Shown here piece by piece: positions 52,782-62,084 of a stretch of DNA of 64,000 bases. Positions within the stretch are counted from its first letter, which is position 1; each line of letters opens with the position of its first letter. The notes below the pieces were generated by a model. The model saw only the letters and a list, made by a program, of their open reading frames with translations, ran no database searches and was not told the DNA's origin. This DNA is from Spirosoma arboris (GTDB taxonomy: Bacteria > Bacteroidota > Bacteroidia > Cytophagales > Spirosomataceae). The stretch spans positions 1 through 64,000 of the forward strand of contig NZ_WPIN01000016.1 of assembly GCF_009754945.1 (NCBI RefSeq). Reading direction: 5' to 3'. The translations under genes were made by a program, and so were the position numbers.

Positions 52782-54239
52782 TCAACTCATCCAATTTATC
52801 CCCGCTTCGGGGTTCCACTTTGTGGTACTTTTCTTCAGTTTTGTCCAGAATTCGATGGAGCTTTTTCCAGTGATATCGCCCACGCCAAAGCGGCTATCAT
52901 TCCAGCCGCCAAACGAAAACGGTTCTCGCGGAACGGGAACGCCCACATTGACGCCCACCATGCCAGCGCTGGCTTTGTCGATCACGTAACGCGCCATGCC
53001 ACCATTCTGCGTAAATACAGATGCAGCATTGCCATAGGGATTCGCGTTCTCAATCGCCAGCGCTTCATCGACGGTCTTGGTGCGCATGATGCTGATAACC
53101 GGACCGAAAATTTCTTCCTTCGCAATGGCCATATCGGGCGTTACATAATCAATGACCGTTGGGCCAACATAGGTGCCTTTTTCTTTCCCTAAGACGGTCG
53201 GATTTCGTCCATCGACCAGCACTTTTGCTCCCTGACTTTCCGCTTCAGTAATGTATCGTTCAATCCGATCTTTAGATTCCCGGTTGATCACCGAGCCGAG
53301 GTTTTTGCCCGGAATCATTTTTTGTGCCTCTTCGCAAAGTTTTGCAATAATATGATCCACCGGTCCAACGGCTACCATTGCCGAAGCGGCCATACAACGT
53401 TGACCAGCGCAACCGGCCATAGAGGCCGTGATGTTTTGGGCAGTCATACCCGGAATGGCGTCTGGGAGCACGATGAGGTGATTTTTAGCCCCACCCAGTG
53501 CCAGGCAACGTTTGTAATTACTGGTTGCTCGTTTATAAACGGCTTTGGCAATCTTCGTAGAGCCAACAAACGAAACCGCTTCGATACCCGGATGGTCGCA
53601 AATGGCTTCAACTACCTCACGATCACCCTGAACGATATTAAAGACGCCTGCGGGCAAGCCAGCTTCCTGTAGCAACTCTGCTAGCCGTCCTACACTAAGC
53701 GGTACTTTCTCCGATGGTTTGATAATCATGCAATTACCGAGCGCAATCGCATTGGGTATTGTCCAGTTGGGTACCATACTTGGAAAGTTGAACGGAACAA
53801 TACTGGCGACCACTCCCAAAGGAACATGCTCAGTCCGACACTCAACTCCACGACTTACTTCCAGTATCTCACCCGTTACGATTTGGGGTAATGAGCAGGC
53901 AAATTCAGCTAGTTCGGCTCCTTTTTCGATTTCGGCAACAGCTTCATCGTAGGTTTTTCCGTTTTCTTCCTGTACTAATAAAGCAAGTTCTTTAAGGTTC
54001 TTTTCTAGTAGGGCTTTGTAGCGAAAAAAGACTTGAACCCTTTCTTTGATGGTCGTTCGGCTCCAGGCTGGAAAGGCGGCTTTGGCAGCTTGTACAGCAG
54101 TATCCAGATCGGCAGCGGTCGATAGGGGCACGGTCGATAGCAAGGTGCCATCTACTGGCGAAATAACCGCTAGCGTTCGATCGGTCGATGCCTCGACAAA
54201 TTGCCCGTTTATATAATTTCGAATTGGGGTGTACTTCAT
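52782..54239 (-). CDS. mmsA: CoA-acylating (methyl)malonate-semialdehyde dehydrogenase
   Basis: 485 aa from ATG 54239 (MKYTPIRNYINGQFVEAS). Aldehyde dehydrogenase family: SIVPFNFPSMVPNWTIPNAIALGNCMIIKPSEKVPLS, VSFVGSTKIAKAVYKRA, catalytic Cys in GCAGQRCMAASAMVAVG, and EEIFGPVISIMR. This is the MmsA signature, giving acetyl-CoA from malonate semialdehyde or propionyl-CoA from methylmalonate semialdehyde. It is the first gene of the cluster, divergent from the Lrp regulator. Confidence 0.93.
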   Translation of the reverse strand: MKYTPIRNYINGQFVEASTDRTLAVISPVDGTLLSTVPLSTAADLDTAVQAAKAAFPAWSRTTIKERVQVFFRYKALLEKNLKELALLVQEENGKTYDEAVAEIEKGAELAEFACSLPQIVTGEILEVSRGVECRTEHVPLGVVASIVPFNFPSMVPNWTIPNAIALGNCMIIKPSEKVPLSVGRLAELLQEAGLPAGVFNIVQGDREVVEAICDHPGIEAVSFVGSTKIAKAVYKRATSNYKRCLALGGAKNHLIVLPDAIPGMTAQNITASMAGCAGQRCMAASAMVAVGPVDHIIAKLCEEAQKMIPGKNLGSVINRESKDRIERYITEAESQGAKVLVDGRNPTVLGKEKGTYVGPTVIDYVTPDMAIAKEEIFGPVISIMRTKTVDEALAIENANPYGNAASVFTQNGGMARYVIDKASAGMVGVNVGVPVPREPFSFGGWNDSRFGVGDITGKSSIEFWTKLKKSTTKWNPEAGINWMS

Positions 54240-54254
54240 GGTTTTGTTGTAGGG

Positions 54255-54269
54255 CTGCATATTTTGCAG
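54255..54269. promoter_or_regulatory. Palindrome in the mmsA/lrp divergent promoter region
   Basis: CTGCATATTTTGCAG, a 15-bp palindrome (CTGCA-N5-TGCAG) 15 bp upstream of the mmsA start. Size and symmetry fit an Lrp/AsnC-type operator; binding by the neighbouring regulator is inferred. Confidence 0.45.
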
Positions 54270-54347
54270 AAAAGAGAAGTGCAAACTAAAAATTATTTAG
54301 ATACGAGTCAACTATTTATAGTATTTTCACCCAGCAAAATCACAGTA

Positions 54348-54818
54348 ATGGAAAAGGACCAGACTACGCTGGATGATTTAGACTTTGCCGTCCTCTCTTG
54401 TCTTCAGAAAGATGGGCGAATGTCTTTTACAGAAATTGCCGAGCAGTTGAACGTGTCTGTTGGCACCGCCCGAACCCGGCTGAACCGCTTAGTAGAAGAA
54501 GGGATAATTAGCATTGTGGGTCGGGTTGACCCAGAAAAGGTAGGCTTTCGGGCGTATGCCCACATTGCCGTATACATTCGCCCGGCTACGCTGAAGGAGT
54601 CTGTAGCACAGGAGATTTCGAGAAAACCTGAAGTCAGTTTCTTGGCCAGTACATCGGGAGACTACGACCTGGAAGTTGATGTGATGTGCCAGAGTAACAA
54701 TCACTTAGTCGAATTCGTCAATGAGATATCGACAATTGAGGGCGTCTACCAAACCAAAACGACACTATATTTTAAAGTCTATAAATACGCGCAACCTGAT
54801 TTGAACCTACTGAAATAG
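54348..54818 (+). CDS. Lrp/AsnC-family transcriptional regulator
   Basis: 156 aa from ATG 54348 (MEKDQTTLDDLDFAVLSCLQKDGRMSFTEIAEQLNVSVGTARTRLNRLVEEGIISIVGRVD). HTH at about 10-60, RAM/effector domain after it (ISRKPEVSFLASTSGDYDLEVDVMCQSNNHLVEFVNEI). It lies 108 bp from mmsA, divergent, so it probably senses an amino-acid or beta-amino-acid intermediate and controls the catabolic cluster. An in-frame ATG at 54201 would overlap mmsA and is not favoured. Confidence 0.9.
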   Translation: MEKDQTTLDDLDFAVLSCLQKDGRMSFTEIAEQLNVSVGTARTRLNRLVEEGIISIVGRVDPEKVGFRAYAHIAVYIRPATLKESVAQEISRKPEVSFLASTSGDYDLEVDVMCQSNNHLVEFVNEISTIEGVYQTKTTLYFKVYKYAQPDLNLLK

Positions 54819-54970
54819 ATTTTTTCTGACAGGATTTACAGGATAAAACAGGATTTTCCTTTCTCTTGTATCCTATTTTATCCTGTCGAAGCTGGCTTAA
54901 GTTGATTGCAGGTATAAACAATAAGTGAAATAAATCCTGATTTATCCTGTAAATCCTGTCAGAAAAAATC
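54818..54970. terminator. Long hairpin between convergent Lrp and DUF4349 genes
   Basis: 54818-54854 pairs with 54934-54970 with one mismatch in 37 (CTGACAGGATTTACAGGAT words). The arms begin at the stop codons of the two convergent genes. The 79-nt interior includes a second TATCCTATTTTATCCTG copy. Confidence 0.85.
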
Positions 54971-55850
54971 ATTTCACCGCGTTTCGCCGTTTCCGACGCC
55001 AGCGCAAAAACAGCCAGACAACGGCAGTTACAACAAGTCCGATAGGCAGGAAATAAAATACACCAACCAGTACATCGCCTATTAATTGAAAACCATCGGT
55101 CAGGTTGCGCCAGATTTGAGCATAAAAAGGCTCCTCTGGATTAAGAGCCACTTCGGTTTGCTGGTAATAGCTCAGATTAATGGTGCTAAGCGCAACTTCG
55201 TCTTTAAGTTGACGCAGTTCGGCTTCCTGTACTTCACGTTCCTCGCGAAGTTGCCCTAACTGTTCTTCTACCTTTAATACATCGCCAACTGTACGAGCCT
55301 GTTTCAGAATTTTTAGATAGGTTTCTTCAACCGCTTTTTTGCTCCGAATCCGGGCTTCTACATCGACATAATGGCGTGTCACATCTTCTGAGGTTATGGT
55401 TTTCGTGTCTGTAAAAATCGACTCTTTCAGAAGCAACGCCAGTAAGGCATCGAAGCGAGCGGCAGGAACTCGAATGACGAGGGCATTTTCGATACCCGTA
55501 TCCGTTTTGGTTTCGTTCGAGCTGGTAACCTGCCCGCCAGACTGCCGAACAACCTGCTCGATGGTCTGCCCCGATACTTTAAAATCAGTTACCCGAATAC
55601 GCACCTGAGCATTTCGGATAATTTTTCGGTTGACTCCCATTGACGGCTCCGGTTGTGCTTTGGGAGACGGTGTGGGTGGCTCTGGCGCCTGTTCCTCATC
55701 TGTTGCCTGCTCATCCTGCTCGGGAGATGGAGCTTTAAATGTAGCCATGCTACGGGGGGCTACGGTCTCGGCCATATTGTGTTCCGGCTTCGACTGGCAG
55801 CCCGTAACTGTCAGGAGCACTAGGAGCGTCAAAAAATAATTCATACCCAT
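54969..55850 (-). CDS. DUF4349 lipoprotein
   Basis: 293 aa from ATG 55850. Lipoprotein signal MGMNYFLTLLVLLTVTGC; a Pro/Glu-rich linker; the DUF4349 core (RKIIRNAQVRIRVTDFKVSGQTIEQVVRQSGGQVTSS, VIRVPAARFDALLALL, then a coiled coil EEQLGQLREEREVQEAELRQLKDEVALSTINLSYY) and a C-terminal transmembrane segment (LPIGLVVTAVVWLFLRW). Envelope protein of unknown function. Confidence 0.88.
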   Translation of the reverse strand: MGMNYFLTLLVLLTVTGCQSKPEHNMAETVAPRSMATFKAPSPEQDEQATDEEQAPEPPTPSPKAQPEPSMGVNRKIIRNAQVRIRVTDFKVSGQTIEQVVRQSGGQVTSSNETKTDTGIENALVIRVPAARFDALLALLLKESIFTDTKTITSEDVTRHYVDVEARIRSKKAVEETYLKILKQARTVGDVLKVEEQLGQLREEREVQEAELRQLKDEVALSTINLSYYQQTEVALNPEEPFYAQIWRNLTDGFQLIGDVLVGVFYFLPIGLVVTAVVWLFLRWRRKRRNAVK

Positions 55851-56130
55851 AAGATGCAGGTCGAAGCGGATTTGCACACGAATTTATCCGTTTTTTAATT
55901 TGGTCCAAAATACGCCTTATTTGCTCATTTATAGGGATTTCGTCGGACTGAACCGAACGATGTGTTAGTACATGTTGTTGTTTAAATATAACCAATCTCC
56001 GGTCTTTCGTTTGCCGTATATAACTTATGTATTTGCATAAGTCAGTGCTTTTGCGTCTATATTTGGCCCGGGCCACGTAGGCAATTCGTGTCAAAAGGCA
56101 GCGGAGACAGTATCAACCTGAACATCGATT
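55851..56130. other. Non-coding stretch upstream of topA
   Basis: 280 bp between divergent genes. No RNA gene or hairpin recognised; it should hold both promoters. Confidence 0.4.
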
Positions 56131-58782
56131 ATGTCGAAAAACTTAGTCATAGTGGAGTCGCCAGCGAAGGCGAAAACCATTGAAGGCTATCTTGGTAAGG
56201 ACTTTACAGTGAAGTCAAGTTTTGGTCATGTACGCGATTTGCCCAAAGATGGGCTAGCCGTAGATGTGACCAATGGATTTCAGCCATCTTACGAAATTTC
56301 GCCCGATAAAAAGAAACTAGTCAGTGAATTGAAGTCGCTTGCGAAGGCCGCTGATGAAGTGTGGCTGGCAACGGATGATGACCGCGAAGGAGAAGCTATT
56401 TCGTGGCACCTTAAAGAAGCCCTTGGCCTGCGAGACAATACCAAACGGATTGTATTCCGGGAAATTACCAAGAATGCGATTCAGAATGCCATTAAATCGC
56501 CCCGCACCATTGACGTTGATCTGGTAAATGCCCAGCAGGCCCGACGCGTACTCGACCGACTGGTTGGTTATGAACTGTCACCGGTGCTCTGGCGCAAGAT
56601 TAAGGGTGGGAGTACCGGTTTGTCGGCAGGGCGCGTGCAATCAGTTGCCCTGCGACTTGTGGTGGAACGCGAGCGGGAAATTGACAAACACTCGGCCAAA
56701 TCGTCGTTTAAGGTCACGGCGCAGTTCATTGTGGATGGTAATAAAATCCTGAACGCCGAACTACCGAAGAACTTTGCAACTGCTGGTCAGGCGAGAGCGT
56801 TTCTGGAGGCTTGTGTCGGGGCGACGTTTACGATCAAGAACCTGGAAGTTAAGCCCGCCAAGAAATCGCCTGCACCGCCGTTTACGACCTCGACTCTGCA
56901 ACAGGAAGCGTCGCGCAAATTGAGCTACTCGGTCGACCGTACCATGCGGATTGCGCAAAACCTGTATGAAGCCGGTAAGATTTCGTACATGCGGACAGAC
57001 TCGACGAATCTTTCGACCGAAGCGATTGATAAAGCAGTTGCCGAAATCGGGTCTGAGTTTGGCCAGAAATATATACAGACGCGGCAATTCAAGACTAAAA
57101 ACGAATCGGCACAAGAGGCCCACGAAGCCATCCGTCCCACGAATTTCAACGATCGTAGTGCTGGCGCGGATCGTGACCAGAAACGTTTGTACGAGCTGAT
57201 CTGGAAACGGGCCATTGCCTCGCAAATGGCCGATGCGCAACTCGAACGGACAACGGTTACGATTGGAATTCGATTCGCGAATGGGGCTACAACCACCGTT
57301 CAGGCTCATGTTGATGACAGCCCGTTTGTCGATACACCACCAGCTACCCAGGCACAACAGTTTCCAAATGAACTCATTGCACAGGGTGAAGTGATTAAAT
57401 TCGACGGCTTTCTGCGCGTTTATCTCGAATCGAAAGATGATGAGGACGACGAAGACGCGAAAGGAATGCTTCCGCCACTGACCATTGGGCAAGGTCTGAA
57501 TCTTGGTCAGATGAAGGCGACCGAGAAATTCACGCGTCCGCAGCCTCGCTATGCTGAAGCCTCGCTAGTGAAAAAACTGGAAGAAATGGGCATTGGTCGC
57601 CCATCGACGTACGCACCTACCATTTCGACCATTATTAACCGAGGCTACGTCATCAAGCAGGATAAGCCCGGCCAGGAGCGAAAATATACTGAGTATACGC
57701 TTCAGCAAAACAAGATCAGCGAAACCAGCGGTAAAGAAACGTTCGGCTCCGAAAAAGCCAAGTTATTCCCAACCAACACGGGTATTGTGGTCAATGATTT
57801 TCTGGTTGAATATTTCCCGGACATCGTTGACTATCAGTTCACTGCAACGGTAGAAAAGGAGTTTGACGAGATCGCCGATGGAAAGATGAACTGGAAAGCG
57901 ATGCTGGAAGGATTCTATGGCGATTTTCACAAAAACATCGAAGACATTCAGGGCTCGTCGATCGTTTCATTTAAGACAGGCGCCCGCGAGTTGGGCCTTG
58001 ATCCCCGAACCGGTAAGAAAGTATCGGCGCGGTTGGGTAAATACGGTGCCTACGCCCAAATCGGTGAATCGACCGATGAGGAGAAACCGCAATATGCTAA
58101 TCTGCGGGATGGCCAGCTGATCGAAACTATCACCTTGCAGGATGCGCTGGATTTATTCACGCTGCCTCGTGAGGTTGGTTTCTTTGAAGACAAACCGATG
58201 ACGATTGGCATTGGTAAGTTTGGCCCTTATGTGAAGCATGATGATAAATACGTATCGCTGACGAAAGAGGACGATCCGTATTCGATTGATGCCGATCGCA
58301 CCATTCAACTTATTCAACAGAAACGAGCTGAGTCGATCAGTGAAGCTATTGGTGAGTATGAAGGTAAGCTTGTCACGACTGGTAAAGGACGTTTTGGACC
58401 CTACGTAAAGTACGAAGACAAGTACATTTCGATTCCCCGGAATGAATCATTGGCTGGTCTGTCATTGGAAAGAGCCATTGAGTTGATTCTGGCTAAGCGT
58501 CAGGCCGAAGCGAATAAATACATTAAAGAGTTTCCGGAAAACCCGGCTGTTAAGGTGGTAAATGGGCAGTACGGGCCGTACCTGGCCGTTGGTAAGCGCA
58601 ATGTCAAAATCCCGAAAGACATTGATCCCGCTTCATTAACTCTCGAAGATTGTCTGAAACTGGCGGGCGACGAGCCGGCTCCTGCGAAAAAGGCAGCACC
58701 AGCGAAGGCAAAGGCGACAGCAACGACTACTAAGAAGCCAGCTGCCAAAGCACCAGCCAAGAAAGCAGCCGCGAAAAAGTAA
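56131..58782 (+). CDS. topA: DNA topoisomerase I
   Basis: The protein is 883 aa. Toprim domain (NLVIVESPAKAKTIEGYLG; LATDDDREGEAISWHL with DxDxE), active-site Tyr in AGKISYMRTDSTNLS, EAHEAIRPT, and KLEEMGIGRPSTYAPTISTI. The C-terminus has repeated topoisomerase-C-like units (KFGPYVKHDDKYVSL, RFGPYVKYEDKYISI, QYGPYLAVGKRNVKI) instead of zinc fingers, then a Lys/Ala-rich basic tail. It relaxes negative supercoils. Confidence 0.96.
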   Translation: MSKNLVIVESPAKAKTIEGYLGKDFTVKSSFGHVRDLPKDGLAVDVTNGFQPSYEISPDKKKLVSELKSLAKAADEVWLATDDDREGEAISWHLKEALGLRDNTKRIVFREITKNAIQNAIKSPRTIDVDLVNAQQARRVLDRLVGYELSPVLWRKIKGGSTGLSAGRVQSVALRLVVEREREIDKHSAKSSFKVTAQFIVDGNKILNAELPKNFATAGQARAFLEACVGATFTIKNLEVKPAKKSPAPPFTTSTLQQEASRKLSYSVDRTMRIAQNLYEAGKISYMRTDSTNLSTEAIDKAVAEIGSEFGQKYIQTRQFKTKNESAQEAHEAIRPTNFNDRSAGADRDQKRLYELIWKRAIASQMADAQLERTTVTIGIRFANGATTTVQAHVDDSPFVDTPPATQAQQFPNELIAQGEVIKFDGFLRVYLESKDDEDDEDAKGMLPPLTIGQGLNLGQMKATEKFTRPQPRYAEASLVKKLEEMGIGRPSTYAPTISTIINRGYVIKQDKPGQERKYTEYTLQQNKISETSGKETFGSEKAKLFPTNTGIVVNDFLVEYFPDIVDYQFTATVEKEFDEIADGKMNWKAMLEGFYGDFHKNIEDIQGSSIVSFKTGARELGLDPRTGKKVSARLGKYGAYAQIGESTDEEKPQYANLRDGQLIETITLQDALDLFTLPREVGFFEDKPMTIGIGKFGPYVKHDDKYVSLTKEDDPYSIDADRTIQLIQQKRAESISEAIGEYEGKLVTTGKGRFGPYVKYEDKYISIPRNESLAGLSLERAIELILAKRQAEANKYIKEFPENPAVKVVNGQYGPYLAVGKRNVKIPKDIDPASLTLEDCLKLAGDEPAPAKKAAPAKAKATATTTKKPAAKAPAKKAAAKK

Positions 58783-58795
58783 GCATCAATAACGT

Positions 58796-58835
58796 AAAAC
58801 AGAAAGCCTTCCGACGTCGGAAGGCTTTCTGTTTT
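58796..58835. terminator. topA terminator (40-bp perfect palindrome)
   Basis: AAAACAGAAAGCCTTCCGAC is followed directly by its exact complement, ending in TTTTT, 14 bp after the stop. Confidence 0.9.
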
Positions 58836-58898
58836 TAATACCCTTTGAAAATTCCTCACTATTTTGCCGTCTGAACCAACCGCTACCAAACCGGCCGC

Positions 58899-61202
58899 AT
58901 GAAACATCTGCTTATTTGTTTGCTACTTTCTTATACTGCATTTGCTCAAACACCCGACAATCAATATAACCTTATCCCATTTCCCGCACGTTTTTCTGGG
59001 CAAAATGGCCAATTTACCATCTCTTCGAACACGCGTGTCGTAATTGCCCCCGCTACTGATGCCAGCGTAAAATCAGTAGCTCAACTGTTTGCGAGTCAGG
59101 TTAAAACGGCGAATGGTTTGGCACTTACAGTTGCCCCAACAAGCCCGGCACTGGCCAAAGGCTCCCACATTTTTTTTACGTTAAATAAAAAGCTGGTTCT
59201 TGGCGATGAAGGCTACAAGCTGACAGTTACTCCCGGTAAAGTACTGGTCGAAGCCGCCACACCTAAAGGCTTATTTTATGCGGCACAAACCATGCGGCAA
59301 TTATTGCCAGCCGGTCAGGCCGCACCCGTAATCATGCCAGCTTGCGCCATTACGGATAAACCCCGCTTCGGCTACCGCGGGCTGATGCTCGACGCAGGAC
59401 GCTATTTCATGCCCGTGCCGTTCGTTAAGAAGTTCATCGATTTGATGGCGATGCACAAGCAGAATACGTTTCACTGGCACCTGACCGAAGATCAGGGCTG
59501 GCGTATCGAAATCAAAAAATATCCGAAACTAACGCAGATTGGCAGCAAACGGGCTGAATCCATTGTTGGTCAATATAGCCAGAATTACCCCCAGCAATTT
59601 GACGGAAAACCCTCCGGTGGTTTCTATACACAGGAAGAAATCAAGGATGTCGTGCGATATGCACAGAGTCGGTTTGTGACGATTGTCCCTGAAATTGAAA
59701 TGCCGGGCCACGCCCAGGCTGCACTGGCGGCTTATCCTGAACTTGGTTGCGATCCCGCCAAAGGGTATCAGGTGTACACCAAATGGGGTGTTTCAGAAGA
59801 TGTGTATTGCCCGTCGGAAAAAACGTTCACCTTTTTGCAGGACGTTCTGACGGAAGTAATTGCTTTATTTCCTGGGAAATATATCCATATCGGTGGTGAC
59901 GAATGCCCGAAAACTGCCTGGAAAAATAGCGCCTTCTGCCAGGAGTTGATCAAGAAAAATAACCTGAAAGATGAGCACGAATTACAAAGCTATTTCATTC
60001 GTCGCATTGAGAAGTTTTTGAATACCAAGGGCCGTTCCATCATTGGTTGGGACGAAATTCTGGAAGGTGGGCTTGCCCCAAACGCGACTGTCATGAGCTG
60101 GCGTGGTACGGCTGGTGGAATTGCTGCAGCCCAACAAAAACACAATGTAATTATGTCGCCAAACGGTACCTGTTACTTAGATTATTATCAGGGCAATCCG
60201 GCGACAGAACCGCTGGCCATCGGTGGTTACTTGCCATTAGATCAGGTATATGCGTATGAACCTATGCCTACTGAATTGTCTGCTGCGGATCAGAAATACA
60301 TAACAGGTGTTCAGGGAAATATCTGGACGGAATACCTGCCTACTCCAGAATCGGTTGAATATATGGCGTTCCCCAGAGCGATTGCTCTGGCTGAGATTGG
60401 CTGGATGCAGGCAGGACCGCACAACTTCGAGGATTTTGCCCAGCGATTGAAAAATCACTTGCCCAAACTTGACGCCATACCTGTCAATTACGCCAGGCGA
60501 TTGTTCGACATTTCAGCCACTACGCAAGCTAATGACCAGGGCCAGATTCAGGTGCGCCTGAACAAACTGGATTCCGACAGCCGGATTTTCTACACGACTA
60601 ACGGAAAAGAACCCAACGAGAAAAGTACGGAATATATTGGGCCAATTACGCTTACAAAAACGACAACAATTCGCGCTATGACCCAGACTGGAGGGAAGCC
60701 CACTGGCGGAAAGCTCACTCAAACGTTTACGCTCCACAAAGGCAAAAACAAACCTTACACCTACGCTATCGCCCCTGATTCGAACAGCGATCCGAAAACG
60801 ACTAAACTAACCGATGGTGTACGGGGCGAAACACCACGCGACCGTCGTCAGTGGACCAGCTTCTCTGAGGATATGGACGTAATGGTAGACTTGGGCGACG
60901 TGACAAGCGTTACGAAAGTCTCCCTGAATTTCCTGAAGATTATCATGAGTAAAAGTTTCCCCCCAGCCTCGGTCGATATTGCTATTTCGAAAGACGGGAA
61001 AGACTTCAAGGAAGCTATCTCTCAGCCTGTTAAATATGATTTAAATGGGCCCTGGGATATTTTGCCCGTTGTTGCCGACTTTAAAACAGCCCGAGCTCGT
61101 TATGTACGTATCCGGGCGAAAAATGCAGGCGTTTGCCCTGCAGGGCACCCAAACGCAGGTGAAAAAACTTGGTTTGCCACGGATGAAATTGTAGTGGAGT
61201 AA
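58899..61202 (+). CDS. GH20 beta-N-acetylhexosaminidase, exported
   Basis: The protein is 767 aa. Signal peptide (MKHLLICLLLSYTAFAQ), GH20b domain, GH20 barrel (RGLMLDAGRYFMPVPFVKKFIDLMAMHKQNTFHWHLTEDQGWRIEIKKYP) with the catalytic Asp-Glu pair in YIHIGGDECPKTAW, then a chitobiase/FN3-like C-terminal segment (SRIFYTTNGKEPNEKSTEYIGPI) and a discoidin-like beta domain. It removes terminal GlcNAc/GalNAc from chitin- or glycan-derived sugars. Confidence 0.94.
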   Translation: MKHLLICLLLSYTAFAQTPDNQYNLIPFPARFSGQNGQFTISSNTRVVIAPATDASVKSVAQLFASQVKTANGLALTVAPTSPALAKGSHIFFTLNKKLVLGDEGYKLTVTPGKVLVEAATPKGLFYAAQTMRQLLPAGQAAPVIMPACAITDKPRFGYRGLMLDAGRYFMPVPFVKKFIDLMAMHKQNTFHWHLTEDQGWRIEIKKYPKLTQIGSKRAESIVGQYSQNYPQQFDGKPSGGFYTQEEIKDVVRYAQSRFVTIVPEIEMPGHAQAALAAYPELGCDPAKGYQVYTKWGVSEDVYCPSEKTFTFLQDVLTEVIALFPGKYIHIGGDECPKTAWKNSAFCQELIKKNNLKDEHELQSYFIRRIEKFLNTKGRSIIGWDEILEGGLAPNATVMSWRGTAGGIAAAQQKHNVIMSPNGTCYLDYYQGNPATEPLAIGGYLPLDQVYAYEPMPTELSAADQKYITGVQGNIWTEYLPTPESVEYMAFPRAIALAEIGWMQAGPHNFEDFAQRLKNHLPKLDAIPVNYARRLFDISATTQANDQGQIQVRLNKLDSDSRIFYTTNGKEPNEKSTEYIGPITLTKTTTIRAMTQTGGKPTGGKLTQTFTLHKGKNKPYTYAIAPDSNSDPKTTKLTDGVRGETPRDRRQWTSFSEDMDVMVDLGDVTSVTKVSLNFLKIIMSKSFPPASVDIAISKDGKDFKEAISQPVKYDLNGPWDILPVVADFKTARARYVRIRAKNAGVCPAGHPNAGEKTWFATDEIVVE

Positions 61203-61263
61203 AAAAGCGCGGAGCAGGGAGATGCAGAACGTTTACCCCTGCTCCACGCCAAATCTAAAAGCT

Positions 61264-61962
61264 ATGAAAAAAATCGTCGTTCTATCGGGTGCGGGTATTA
61301 GTGCCGAGAGTGGGATTCCAACGTTTCGTGCGTCGGATGGTCTTTGGGAAAATCACCGCATCGAAGATGTAGCCACTCCCGAAGCCTGGCAGCGAAACCC
61401 CGCCCTGGTGCAGGATTTTTATAACCAGCGTCGGAAACAAGCGCTGAGCGTAAAACCCAACGCCGGGCATCTGGCGCTGGTGAAATTAGAGGAAAAGTAT
61501 GATGTTACGATCATCACCCAGAACGTCGATAACCTGCACGAGAAAGCGGGTTCGTCTAAGGTGGTTCACCTACATGGTGAGTTGTTTAAATCGCGCTCAT
61601 CGATTGATGAGTCGTTGGTTTATGACATTGATGGCTGGGAGATTAAACAGGGGGATCTCTGCAAAAAGGGCTCACAACTGCGCCCGCACATTGTCTGGTT
61701 TGGTGAGGCTGTTCCCATGATGGATGTAGCGGTCGATATTACCCAGGAGGCCGATATTTTTATCGTAGTAGGTACCTCATTGAATGTGTATCCCGCGGCT
61801 GGTCTGGTTTATGCCGTTCAAAGTGGCGTCCCGATTTATGTCGTAGATCCCAATATTCCGGCTATGCAAAAACGCCCAAACGTGACGTTCATTGCTGAAC
61901 CTGCCACTATCGGCCTGACTGAACTGGCGGAGCAGTTGCTGGCAAAGGCAGATGAGGAGTAG
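61264..61962 (+). CDS. cobB: Sir2-family NAD-dependent deacylase (class III, CobB-like)
   Basis: 232 aa from ATG 61264 (MKKIVVLSGAGISAESGIPTFRASDGLW). Motifs: GAGISAESGIPTFR, TQNVDNLHEKAG, HLHGE catalytic His, QLRPHIVWFGE, VGTSLNVYPA. The YxxR pair for acidic acyl groups is present (FYNQRR), suggesting desuccinylase/deacylase activity. The four zinc cysteines are absent; only one Cys is left in that region. Confidence 0.93.
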   Translation: MKKIVVLSGAGISAESGIPTFRASDGLWENHRIEDVATPEAWQRNPALVQDFYNQRRKQALSVKPNAGHLALVKLEEKYDVTIITQNVDNLHEKAGSSKVVHLHGELFKSRSSIDESLVYDIDGWEIKQGDLCKKGSQLRPHIVWFGEAVPMMDVAVDITQEADIFIVVGTSLNVYPAAGLVYAVQSGVPIYVVDPNIPAMQKRPNVTFIAEPATIGLTELAEQLLAKADEE

Positions 61963-62018
61963 CAAAACAGATTACTATGATTGTTGGCTAGTATAGAGTC
62001 AACTGGTGTTAGTCATTG

Positions 62019-62050
62019 AAAAGCGGATCGAACCCCATCGATCCGCTTTT
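62019..62050. terminator. sirtuin gene terminator
   Basis: AAAAGCGGATCGA / TCGATCCGCTTTT with a 6-nt loop, extended by TTT, 57 bp after the stop. Confidence 0.88.
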
Positions 62051-62084
62051 TTATTTCTCCAGAGTCATAGCTGAATAATTTGTT

